A stretch of 64,000 bases of DNA from positions 16,225,848-16,289,847 of the forward strand of contig NC_062979.1 of the NCBI RefSeq assembly GCF_023078275.1. Reading direction: 5' to 3'. How positions within the stretch are numbered: the first letter of the stretch is position 1; every line of letters begins with the position of its first letter. Source of the DNA: Leguminivora glycinivorella (taxonomy: Eukaryota; Arthropoda; Insecta; Lepidoptera; Tortricidae). The notes beneath the pieces are model-generated. The model saw only the letters and a list, made by a program, of their open reading frames with translations, searched no databases and was not told where the DNA came from. Of the stretch, positions 54,743-64,000 are shown in pieces. Both the position numbers and the translations under genes were made by a program.

Positions 54743-54800
54743 GAAATCCTTCCGACATCCGATATCGGACCGGATAATGTGAAAACGCACTTATGGCAAG
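54743..54800. mobile_element. MITE family G, end fragment
   Basis: GAAATCCTTCCGACATCCGA then TATCGGACCGGATAATGTG and AAAACGCACTT match 36537-36597. Confidence 0.65.
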
Positions 54801-54869
54801 GAATATTTATATAGGATTGACAGTCTCCATACTAAGAATCGTACCTACCTCATTTTTTAGCGCCATCTA

Positions 54870-55100
54870 TTAAATACTACACTGATGAAGCTTCGTTGAG
54901 CTTTCAGGGTTGTGATTTGATTTGATAACACTATAAGTAGGGCCTAGTGGTATTTGGCTGCGGTTTCTGTAAGGTGAAGGCACTTCCCCAGTTGAGCTCT
55001 GCCCTAGATTTGGAATGACGTCCTCTGTGCTGTGCCCTACCACACAAAGCGAGATGACACGATGAGCTGATGATTGAACCAATGTCTGCAAACCTCTCTA
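54870..55100 (-). repeat. LINE-type dispersed repeat L, fragment
   Basis: The complement of TGTGTGGTAGGGCACAGCAC, AGAGCAGAGC(CC)AACTGGGG and GCCTTACAGA...CCGCAGCC(AAAT) seen on the plus strand at 63023-63130 appears here. That copy continues into a LINE-like 3' end, so this is probably the same element on the minus strand. Open frames here come from the repeat. Confidence 0.55.
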
Positions 55101-55569
55101 TCTGCATATCTGCAAATATAGGTTTTAAAGGACAAAGATTGTAGTATAAAGCATTGTTATTTGTTGGCAAGGTTCAACGAACCGGCTCATTATAATGGAT
55201 CATACTCGCGTGATGCAATGTCGGTCGAAACGCACGATTTTGCGCGGTTTAGTAACTTTAGTACTGAGTGGAACTGATGAAAGATGCTATCAAATACTTA
55301 AGAATAACAAAGGAGTTGGTGGTGGACTTATTCTAGAAACTGTAAAATTGAATGTACTAAGTGTACATGCTAGCAATTCTGTCCAGCATTTTCTCGACGT
55401 TTTCATAGAAAATTACTTTCACGCCTTTACGCGGCATGCCGGTTAGTACATATAGAACCGCCATCAAAAGCAAAACACCGAGCAGCCCAGTTACAACTCT
55501 AATTTCTATTAACAAATAAAGTGTAATTATGTAATATGGCGATTTCCATGTAAACCTAAATAAACCTCT
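55101..55569. other. unassigned DNA
   Basis: No supported feature was found. Confidence 0.5.
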
Positions 55570-55692
55570 TAGGGCCACTTGCACCAACGAAAATGGAGGG
55601 TTAACCCGAAGGTTAACCCACCATTTTATATGGAATTTGACAGATGACAGCCCACTAACCCTGAGTTAAGTGGTTGGTGCAAGTGGGCCTTA
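55570..55692. mobile_element. MITE family E, copy 2 (inverted)
   Basis: TAGGGCCACTTGCACCAAC and GTTGGTGCAAGTGGGCCTTA (as GGTTGGTGCAAGTGGGCC) form the ends. The interior is the complement of 48279-48400. Confidence 0.78.
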
Positions 55693-55820
55693 ACCAAATA
55701 TTAATACATATTTAATTTTTCCATTTTGAAAATTATCTGTCTATTTTTTTAAACAACTTTAAACACTGTTTACCTTATTGTAGGTACATATGTCTTGTAT
55801 CCTCTACGATTTTTTTCTAA

Positions 55821-55930
55821 AGGCCGATTTAGACGGCCCGCAAATCGCATGCGACTTTAGAAATAATGCGATTCCATACCATCTCACATGCGATTCACAC
55901 AAATTCTCGCACCGTGTAATGGGCCCTTAA
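55821..55930. mobile_element. MITE family H, copy 2
   Basis: AAGGCCGATTTAGACGGCCC then CGCAAATCGCATGCGA starts a segment ending CACCGTGTAATGGGCCCTTA. It is related to 39355-39500 in the opposite orientation. Confidence 0.5.
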
Positions 55931-56281
55931 GTGGGTAAGTCCCTACATGAAGATATTCTAGTGTAGTGTTTTATCTAACAGAACTAACATAAGGCTTAGC
56001 TATATAAATAAAGCCTGTAACGCTGCCGGGTAATCTCACATTGTTTGTCCGTGTGGGTGGCGGCAGGTGTGGTCGGTCAACGCGGCCATAGAAGAAAGAA
56101 GTGAGAGTGCTCACTCCATACATCAGTGGCCCGTTTCTCAAGGCTGAAAGTTACAAGTGGAAGTCTCTTTTCAACTTGTAAATTGTAACTTGTAGCTTCG
56201 AGAAATAGGCCACAGGTCTTACAAAAGCTATTACTATTTTCACAGTCGACATCTACCGTCAAGTTACAATATCATCAGCGT

Positions 56282-56430
56282 GCGTAGCCGAATGCACAAA
56301 CGTTCACGAAACGAAACGCTCGTAGATATCTATCTCTATCGTTCTTGCGTATTAGCGCGACAGAGCCAGACTACCTTTCGCGGCGTTTCGTTTTCGTTTC
56401 GCGTCGCAGAAATGCCATTCAGCTACGGGG
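56282..56430. mobile_element. MITE family A, copy 3
   Basis: GCGTAGCCGAATGCACAAAC and TGCCATTCAGCTACGGGG form the ends. CTCGTAGATATCTATCTCTA and GCGCGACAGAGCCAGACTAC lie inside, in the same orientation as copy 1. Confidence 0.76.
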
Positions 56431-56590
56431 CCTTTTTTTATGAAATAGGCAGCAAACGAGCAGACGAGCCGCCTGATGGTAAGCAGTCATCGCCGCCCAT
56501 GGACATAAGCAACATCAGGGGAGCCACTTATGCGTTGCCGACCTTTGAGAACCCTAAATACCTGCTTCTTGAAGAACCTGTACTGCTACT
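56431..56590 (-). repeat. LINE 3'-end type dispersed repeat
   Basis: GGCAGCAAACGAGCAGACGA and CCGCCTGATGGTAAGCAG and GCCGCCCATGGACAT on the plus strand are the complement of a LINE 3' end, as at 31330-31450. It abuts the family A MITE with no gap. Confidence 0.6.
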
Positions 56591-57006
56591 TGATAATAGA
56601 TGTCACCGCAAACGAAAAGTAAAAAAAAACTACTCAACCATTTTCAGCGAATATTATACGGGATCAAACGGAACTCAATTTGTTGACTAAGTTGAAACTG
56701 TTGAGAGTAAAGTAGTTTTTGATACGTTTTTGAAAGTTGCCACTCTTACTACATCTTCAGACATCTAATTCCAAGTATAAGTAGTAGTAGATACTGACGA
56801 AATCACTGCTAGTTGTCGACTATGAAATAATAATGGCTTTGGAACGACAACTAATGCTTTTGAAGGACGGAATGAGCACTCTATTCTTACATTTCTCTAT
56901 GACACGGCGGAATGCGGGCCGTCGGCGGCTCCGTTCATGCTGCGTTCATTCAAATAAGCTGAGAAAGCGTTTTGAAAAAAACTGTATAAGTAGGTATAGC
57001 CTTGTG

Positions 57007-57230
57007 GCAGGTGTCGGTAGTTTCCGTTGCGGGGCCGCGGACGCAGTAACAGTTACCCGGGACCCCGCACATAAAGCGGTGAGAGGACACCATGGGGTTT
57101 AGTGGGTAGTGGGGCCTCTCTACAGCCTCGAGCCCCATATAACCAGCCGGGTTGCACATGCACATGCACCATCTCAAACCCGGCGGTATGCGTAAACGCA
57201 TTCCCCATGTAAAAAAAAAGGTGTCGGTAA
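57007..57230 (+). repeat. probable non-LTR retrotransposon 3' UTR remnant
   Basis: GGGGTTTAGTGGGTAGTGGG, GCCCCATATAACC and GGTATGCGTAAACGCATTCC then an A-run repeat the block order of 4250-4430. Open frames over it are not credible genes. Confidence 0.45.
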
Positions 57231-57885
57231 TTTAGAAACTGGGAGCAAAATATCCCTATTTTGCTCTCCCGAGTTCAATCAGAACAGAAAGTCTTCACAG
57301 AAGGCAAACAGTCACAGAATGTATTAGGTACTACATAGCAGTGGCGTAGCGTCGATACAACTCGATTCCCAATGGGTACCCTAAAATTCTGCAGTAGGTA
57401 TCTGTAGAAGTCCATACAAAACAGATCCCAAAAACACCTCCGGCTTTACCAACAAACATTTTCACGCGTCGCCACTGCTACATAGGGTCTCCATCAGAAA
57501 TATCGGAGTTGCTAAAGCAGATTATTAGAACTTAAGTTACTAACGTAACAGATCCTTCACTCGCCCGCAAAACGACAAATACCTATTACGCTTTATTTAA
57601 CTAATACTAATAAGTTACTACGTAAAACTCAGAAGAATAGTAGCTACCTGCCACGCGATTACACAGGCTGGCGCGTGGCGCCCCTCTGCCACTTGTTCAT
57701 CCGAATGAACGGCTAGCGTATAGGTACTTAACGCACGACCGCGAGCGAGTGACGTAGGCCTGCTAAAGCTCTTACAAACTAACTTCTTGACAATAGGGGC
57801 GTGTTCCGATCTCAGATATTTTTGAGAGCTTTGGCAACTCCGATGTATATTTGATGGCGACTGTACCTACACTTAACTTAATACT
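57231..57885. other. unassigned DNA
   Basis: No supported feature was found. Confidence 0.5.
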
Positions 57886-58460
57886 AGATCAGATCAAATT
57901 CATAAATGCCATTAGGTCTCTCGTCCTTGAACGGCTCCTAATATTTGAAAACCGTTATGTTCAGAATAAGGCGCTATAAAAGTTAGCATTAGTTTTAGCA
58001 GCTTAGAATTAATCTGAGGGTTCCAAGAAGTGTTAAACTTCTGGGAACCCTCAGATAGGAAGCCCTTTGCCCCGTTTTGGTTCTTATTTACTTACTTTAG
58101 GACTTTTAGGGGTAAGCAAACTAGACTGTATTTAATGGAACATAACCAAACCCCACCGCTTTGAAAATTTGAAAGCCATTATGCTTTGTGCCTTTTTTAT
58201 CCTTTTTGACGTATCAACTTGAGGACTTTTATAAGTTTAACTAGGCCGCACCTCAGATGTAAAGTACTTACACATACCACTTATATCTACTGTGCACATA
58301 CCTTAGCACTAATAGATCAAAAAATCAGAAACGTGTCTTCTATCTCGTCTTTGAACCGCTCCTTACATTTGAAAAACCATTGTGCCCAGAATAAGGCGCT
58401 ATAAAAACTTAGTTAGCATTAACTTCTGGGAACCCTCAGCCGGAAGCCCTTTGACCCTTT
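57886..58460 (+). repeat. ~410-bp period direct duplication
   Basis: 57932-58080 and 58349-58460 share GAACGGCTCCTA(A/C)ATTTGAAA, CAGAATAAGGCGCTATAAAA and CTTCTGGGAACCCTCAG, GGAAGCCCTTTG. The first copy also has a hairpin (58014-58054: CTGAGGGTTCC..., mirrored by GGGAACCCTCAG). Confidence 0.65.
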
Positions 58461-59117
58461 GTTTATCATCAGTGGCGGATATGCGTCGCTGCCGCCGGAA
58501 ACGGCCGGGTAATGGCCCGTTGGAGTTCCTCTTGATAGGGCTGCCGCTTCCTCTTGGGTTTGACAGCGACCGCAAGCAACGTGGTAAAAACTGGTCGTAG
58601 ATGGGATTGGAAATGGTTTTTTTTTCTAAGTATATCTAAGTGTAAGGTTTGAGTGGACGCTCGGAGCGGAGCGGTCGGCGGGGCGTGCAGCGAGTGGGCG
58701 AGCGTGCGTCCACCCTATGCAGCGTCGACTCAGGACACTTAAAAAAAAAATAACAAAAAAATTTGTTTATTTCAGGCAGGGCCCATATAATATTAGTAGT
58801 TACATATATAACACTTAAGCTATATTAGTGACTAAAAAATTAACTTTACATTATTTTACTTAAGAAACAATCTTTTCGGCAATTAAGAAACAATCAACAA
58901 AGACATAATGTGCACCTATGGGAACAAATCAAATTATTTTAAGAAAGTTGCGTATAGATGGCAGCACCAGTCTCTCTAGCTATATCGTAAACCTGTAAAG
59001 GTTTCGTATAGGAGGTGCAAGCACCTACTGCTTGCCCTTATAGTTGGTCAAAGGCGTCTAGTCTTACAAAGACGACATATAGAAGAGAAATTTCGACGGC
59101 TTCCGCTTTGACGGGGT
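58461..59117. other. unassigned DNA
   Basis: A GC-rich stretch at 58470-58600 gives an arginine-rich open frame with no recognisable domain. Nothing else was assigned. Confidence 0.4.
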
Positions 59118-59190
59118 GGCCTAGGGGTTCATGGAGTTAGCCCGGATTGCTAAAGACGCCGGGTCGAAATCGGCCTTCGCCACTGGTGGT
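59118..59190 (+). mobile_element. tRNA-derived SINE head
   Basis: GACGGGGTGGCCTAGGGGTT (A-box region) and GACGCCGGGTCGAAATCGGC (B-box region, GGTCGAAATC) are spaced as in a tRNA. CGCCACTGGTGGTGTCCG follows. The type is distinct from the SINEs at 1606 and 31801. Confidence 0.65.
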
Positions 59191-59277
59191 GTCCGTTATT
59201 TTTTCTTCAATATATGACATCTTATTTCGATTTTAAAGACATAATGTGATTATAAAGACATTTTAAAGACATATTGT

Positions 59278-59498
59278 GTGCCTGTGTGGTGACGGGTTAA
59301 GAATTTCACCACCCCCTTTCGTCCCGTGGGTGTCGTAGAAGGCGACTATGGGATATGGGTTAAAGTGTGGCGTAGGCGAGAGGCTTTCGTTTTCTTTCAA
59401 CCCCTTATTTGCCAAGAGTGGCACTGAAGCTTTAGTAGTTTCATGTGTTCTGCCTACCCCTTTATGGGATACAGGCGTGATTGTATGTATGTATGTAA
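59278..59498 (+). repeat. SINE-like family B, second full copy
   Basis: CCTGTGTGGTGACGGGTTAA, GAATTTCACCACCCCC, GGGATATGGGTTAAAGTGTG, GCCAAGAGTGGCACTGAAGC, CTGCCTACCCCTTTATGGGA and the tail ATTGTATGTATGTATGTA. It lacks the GCAACCTGTCACTGC part present at 28930. Confidence 0.7.
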
Positions 59499-59781
59499 TG
59501 TGATTATACATATTAAGCGTGCCTACACAATACAATGTAGCAGCCCTGACCCGGCCGTTTTCGTCCAATTGTCGCTAGGGTTGGCATATTATAAAATATC
59601 TTCGAACATGTCAGAGTTTTCGGTCCTTTGATTCATTTCTGATATGTTTTTTAGGGTTCCCTAGTCAACTAGGAACAGGAACCCTTATTTATAATAATTT
59701 AATGGCAATGATCCGGTAAGGATTTCATTAGGCTTTAGACGTCTGCGACGAAGTGACAAACAAACAGTAGGTATAAGTATA

Positions 59782-59880
59782 AGTGCGTTTTCACATTATT
59801 CGATCTGATAGGATCTGATCGGATGTAGGACCGATTTCCGATACATTTAAGCCGCCATCTTTGATTTAGAAAATTTTGGG
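59782..59880. mobile_element. MITE family G, copy 2
   Basis: AAGTGCGTTTTCACATTATT then CGATCTGATAGGATCTGATC, with GCCGCCATCTTTGATT at the far side. Confidence 0.65.
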
Positions 59881-60422
59881 TCAGCTTTAAAAGGTACTGG
59901 TCCCACCGCGACCTAGCTGAGCTATCGGCTATAAAAACGAACAAAAGATAAGCACCCCCGTGCAAATAAAAGAGACACGGCGAGGTTTATAGTTACTCGC
60001 CCAGCGGTGAGCTATCATAGCTCGCGGTGGGACCAGTGCCAATAAAGCATGGTGAATGACAAGTGTTACCTATAAGTATGCATTTTCAAAGATGTAGTCC
60101 AGACTTTTTTCAGGATATTCTATATTTTATTATGGCAACCCCACACGCATGTTCGTCACGACCTGAATAGCAGCGACCTCTATCGGTAATGTATGCACTT
60201 CATTGCGTCCGGTGACAACCTTACAAGTCTTAGGTACTAGGTACAACCCACAACTCAAACGCTAAGTGGAACAAATAAAGTAGTGCATGTAGGTGATGTA
60301 AGTAGGTAGAAGTTTTATGAAGGTCTAACAATAATTGTTGTTGTAGAAACAAACGACGTATTTATGATGTGTGTCGGTACTAAACAAACTCCATATTCCA
60401 CATAAGTATACTTATGTATTGT

Positions 60423-60590
60423 AAGAAGCGCCTGGCATCCGTTGGCTCGTTGGGTGGACGACATTCGAAAAACTGCGGGGCACTTCTGGATGAGATTAGC
60501 CCAGGACCCCGGGATAAGTGGCGTACACGAAAGGGAGGCCTATGCTCAGCAGTGGGCGATTAATGGCTGAAATGATGATGATGTATTTTA
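60423..60590 (+). pseudogene. RTE-like polyprotein C-terminus and tail
   Basis: One frame reads WVDDIRKTAGHFWMRLAQD, then HEREAYAQQWAING and a stop (TGA), the closing block of RTE-type endonuclease/RT proteins. The ATGATGATGATG tail follows directly, as expected for this clade. The 5' part is missing. Confidence 0.75.
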
Positions 60591-60597
60591 AAATATT

Positions 60598-60725
60598 AAG
60601 TGCGTTTTCACATTATCTAATCGGATATAGGACTAGAAAAGATGTCTATGACAGCTCCTTAAATATATAGGATATCGGACCTACGTCCGGTCTCGGATCG
60701 GTTAATGTGATGAAAACGTTCTAAG
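60598..60725. mobile_element. MITE family G, copy 3
   Basis: AAGTGCGTTTTCACATTATC on the left and GATCGGTTAATGTGATGAAA then ACG on the right are imperfect inverted ends. The interior contains ATATCGGACCTACGTCCGG. Confidence 0.7.
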
Positions 60726-60787
60726 TATGGGTAAATATGCACCTATGTACAGTACCTACTTGCCTACGCAAACATATAAATAAAATT

Positions 60788-61160
60788 ATTTTCCCCTCAC
60801 TAGCTCGGAAATACGTGTTTTGTCCTTTAATACCAGCGGGTAAAAACGCATTTTATCCACTAGTGGGTAAAGTAATTTGACCTTGAATAAAGTCAAATTA
60901 ACTGTTTTAAAATTGATAAAAGTAGGTGAATCTAGTAATAAAGATGATTTACCACCAGTGGAACTACTGGAAGCAGTGATAAACGCATTTTTTGCGTTGT
61001 AGTTTCCTCGCTATAGTGAGGGGAAAAGTTTTGTGTTACACACGGGTGCAAATGTATTTTACTTCTCGTGTGTTAAAAAACTCGCAAGTTCACAATCCTT
61101 TCACTTGCTCGTTTTTCAATTCCACACTCGGCGTTAAAATACAACTTTGCCCCCTTGTAT
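60788..61160. mobile_element. repeat with inverted CCCCTCACT ends
   Basis: TTTTCCCCTCACTAGCTCGG (60790) is mirrored by CTCGCTATAGTGAGGGGAAA (61008-61027). Unpaired sequence continues through CACACGGGTGCAAATGTATT and CGGCGTTAAAATACAACTTT. It also has GGGTAAAAACGCATTTTATC inside. Probably a MITE joined to another repeat. Confidence 0.5.
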
Positions 61161-62217
61161 AACAAATAACTATTTCCTAAATTCGTAGCTTATTAAACAG
61201 GTAGGTACCTATTACTTTTAAAGGGGGCGTAAGAAATAGGTATCTACGAGTACATACCTACAGTACCTACCAGCACCGGATTGGTTAGGTACCTAGTGAC
61301 AACTGCCACTTATTGATCGATTTAGCCGTTATACCGATGGTCGTGGGTACCTGGGTATTCAAAAAGAAAATATTTATTTGCTACTACTTAATACCAGAAC
61401 AAGTACTGTACTATAGAGAGTACTATAAGGAAAACTCCCTATGAAGGAAATATTTATTTCATAGGGACAATTAGTTTTGGAGAAAGATTTCCCAGGCACA
61501 CCAATACTACAGAGATTTGTTTCTCTATGTATGGCTCGATTCAATATGCAAAAACGTTTGGGAGGATTAATATCAAAAATCTGATAATGAAATCGGCATT
61601 TGTGTTTTGAGATATGTAACCTTCGTAAATAATACTCATCTATATATCGTACCTTAGTTACCTGTGTATTTCCTAAACAATAGAGAAGCAATTTACTATG
61701 ACCAGCCATAAACGTAACAAGCTGTTACATGGCTCTTAAAATGATTTAGTCATTTTCTTACAAATATAAATGTTCGAGTGACAGACAAAGACGAACGACC
61801 TGTAAATCTTTGTTAACTAACAATTTTATTAGTAGGTAATACTCGTACCTCACATAATATCCGAAACAATGCACGGTTTTATATTTGCATAAAGAAACTT
61901 AAATGCTTTGAAAATGGGGTTTAAAATCGAATCAATTGATAAAGGGTTGGTATTTTACAAACGCTTCCTGCATCTTCGCGCCATCTATCCGTAAACACAT
62001 TAAACGAAAGTGGCCGTGTCTTCATACAAACTTAAGTATGTGCCATTTTCCTCTTTCGTATATGTAGTAATGTCAGTATCCAGGGAGGAAAACTAGGACG
62101 ACGTATGTATGGATAATATGGAGATGGAGAAACGGCCGCAGTGTAACTTATTAATGTAAATCAATATAAAAATGTGCTATGAGCCTTTTAAATCATTTTT
62201 CATGTACCGCCATTTTT
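61161..62217. other. unassigned DNA
   Basis: The longest open frame (61374-61709, minus) has no recognisable domain and no coding-like context. Nothing else was assigned. Confidence 0.45.
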
Positions 62218-62306
62218 TTAAGGGATAGGAGGCAAACGAGCAGACTGGTCGCCTGATGGTAAGCGATCACTGCCACCCATGGACACCCGAAACACCAGAA
62301 GTGTTG
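62218..62306 (-). repeat. LINE 3'-end type dispersed repeat
   Basis: GGATAGGAGGCAAACGAGCA, CGCCTGATGGTAAGCGATCA and CCCATGGACACCCGAAACAC match 31339-31430 closely, so both descend from the same subfamily. Confidence 0.65.
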
Positions 62307-62869
62307 GAGAATTCGTGGAAATCGATCATTATTACTGTTAGACTGCTAGCTGACTGCAGTTTATAGCCAAAGGCCGCATGTTGAAACCCACCTGTATTGA
62401 CCCCAGAGTAAAGAAGAGATATTATGAGCGGTGATACTCTCGTTACAGAGTGTAATAGGTACAGACCCAATATTTTATCACAAACCCTACAGTATTTTCA
62501 CCTGTCACCGTAATCCTGTCTCCCAGTCCTCCATGAATAGACTCCTCACCCCCCTCCCTCCCAATTAGCAGGAGGAAGCTAACAAAGCGGCGGCGATGAA
62601 TGGCCGCCATGAATGAACTCAATGGCGGACTCTAATTGGAACTGCGGTCGTCGTGATATCGTAATTACAGGACGAGAGATAGGTAATGTAAAGACTGGCC
62701 ATTTTACTTAACCAAAGCGTGGTGACCTAGCGATAAGAGTGAGACTTTCCTTTGAGACACCACGTGACTCCTCTGAGTACAAGCTTAATCCACTTTTAGG
62801 CTCGTACCAGTCGTGTAGTCGTAATAACCGTTTTTAGTTTTAGGATCGTGTGTTTTTATTATGATTATT
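62307..62869. other. unassigned DNA with a possible degenerate SINE
   Basis: 62722-62820 has GTGGTGACCTAGCGATAAGA near its start and GGCTCGTACCAGTC near its end, recalling the SINE at 31801 but without a B box. The rest is unassigned. Confidence 0.3.
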
Positions 62870-63464
62870 ATTTGTTTGTCTTTGCCATATCTCGGGATCA
62901 TGGAGTCCCGGACTTTTGGGAGGCGTGCGTGGGCCGAAGCCAACGCGTAGAAGCCCTATTGACAATTTAATTAAATGTAATTGTTCTAGGAGGAGGTAGG
63001 GAGGGGGTCGAATGATATTCCGCTTTGTGTGGTAGGGCACAGCACAGCGGATATCGTCTCGCTCGAATCTAGAGCAGAGCCCAACTGGGGTAGTACCTCC
63101 GCCTTACAGAAGACCGCAGCCAAATAGCACTAGACCCTACTCCTCCTCCTCTGTTGTGTTCCTGCCGGTGAGTAAGGCTGCCAGAGCTCAACGAGGGTGC
63201 GGTGTGCTGATGACGGGAGGACTTACGGAACTAACTTGTTCCGTCTATTGTCCTTTGAGTCGTCGGCAACCCGAACCCTCCTTAGAACTTGTACATTCCT
63301 TTTTGCTGTGTACTTAACACAGCAAAAGGGAGTGTACAAGTTTCTAATAGGGTGGCAACGCGCTTGTGACACTGTTTGAGTTGCAGGCATCCATAGGTTA
63401 CGGTGACCGCTTTACATCAGGCGGGCCGTATGCTTGTTTGCCACCGACGTAGTACAAAAAAAAA
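62870..63464 (+). repeat. LINE-type dispersed repeat L with A-rich end
   Basis: Successive blocks are GGAGTCCCGGACTTTTGGGA, TGTGTGGTAGGGCACAGCAC, GACCGCAGCCAAATAGCACT, CCTGCCGGTGAGTAAGGCTG, GGGTGGCAACGCGCTTGTGA, and CAGGCGGGCCGTATGCTTGT then TTGCCACC. The stretch ends in an A-run (63456-63464). The last block is the plus-strand form of the LINE 3'-end motif. The parts match 52050-52110 and 54870-55100 (inverted). It is probably a 3' UTR of a non-LTR element. Confidence 0.55.
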
Positions 63465-64000
63465 GTAAGGCGTACACCGAGCGGATGTTGCCCGAGCCCG
63501 TATCATGGGACACACGCAGAGGCAGCACCCGCCAGGGTGTAAGGATTATTTGACAGTTGATGGAATCTAAAATGAACTGGGCTATTGGATGAAAGTGATG
63601 GACTAAATACTGTGCTATGGGATAAAAAACCGGACGCCTGCCTAATAAAACGGTACCACCCCTGGAGCATGTAGCCCTAACGACTCCACTCTGAACGGCC
63701 AGCCAAGGCAAGCCAGAGGTAGAGAGTCCTTATTATTTATTATAAATGGACTTACCCTTGGCCACAGACTAGCCAAAGGCAAAAACGTGGCATACGATGG
63801 AGTGAGCTCGCCCAGAAGATGCCTGTTCACCCTTGATTTGATGTACCTACCTACGAAATTCCATTTGACGTTTTCCAGTTGCTTTATGGTCAAACATCGT
63901 GAGGAAACCGGACTAATTGAAAATATCCTAGTATAACTAAATTCTTTATGCTTGTCGGTTTCTTGTTACTCGCTATTAATTCCTAAAAATATATTTTCAT
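63465..64000. other. unassigned DNA to window end
   Basis: No supported feature was found. The open frames at 63412-63893 (minus) lack domains. Confidence 0.5.

Noticed and set aside
61374..61709. 111-codon minus-strand frame
   Set aside because: The longest frame of the region but with no recognisable motif, no start or splice context, and an isoleucine/tyrosine/serine-rich composition expected from AT-rich DNA.

Overview
This is a eukaryotic, gene-poor, AT-rich stretch, most likely from a moth or butterfly (Lepidoptera). The evidence is the repeat content: tRNA-headed SINEs of lepidopteran type, the dispersed motif GGCAAACGAGCAGAC next to CGCCTGATGGTAAGC, microsatellite-bearing repeats that begin at ACCCCCGACGC, a Mag-like Ty3/gypsy element with very short LTRs, and RTE, Penelope-like and other non-LTR fragments. 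No intact host protein gene could be recognised. Two weak hints of host exons are listed with low confidence (33477-33641, and 47391-47860 with 52231-52610).

Layout. 1-4.9 kb holds a short Penelope-like fragment with a 12-bp target-site duplication (TSD), a tRNA-derived SINE and a 5'-truncated RTE-type LINE with a 13-bp TSD. 4.9-10.4 kb is a structurally complete DIRS-type tyrosine-recombinase retrotransposon. It has inverted terminal repeats, an internal complementary region, a gag exon joined through a phase-consistent intron to a gag-RT-RNase H frame, and a recombinase gene. Its coding capacity is broken in two places. 11.35-15.75 kb is a Mag-like LTR retrotransposon with two identical 110-bp LTRs and one open Gag-Pol frame, so it is young.

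16-35 kb is mostly unassigned DNA with scattered MITEs, SINEs and LINE ends. It also holds two members of an unusual foldback family built from about 17-bp degenerate units and flanked by 9-bp TSDs. 35-39 kb is dominated by a 1.92-kb, almost perfect palindrome with a 9-bp TSD. 39.6-41 kb is a decayed Penelope-like element with RT and GIY-YIG remains. 42.8-50.4 kb holds two inverted copies of one dispersed repeat, a 3.5-kb foldback element made of about 160-bp tandem units with other elements nested in it, and a hAT-type MITE. 50.6-51.5 kb is a nested set of foldbacks. 52-64 kb is a mosaic of MITEs, SINEs and LINE 3' ends.

The genes present belong to mobile elements and do not form a shared pathway. 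The DIRS and Mag elements carry their own replication genes. The many short inverted-repeat elements have no coding capacity and would need transposases from elsewhere. The most unusual material is the set of long foldback structures with 9-bp duplications and the iterated-unit family with a conserved GC-rich core.
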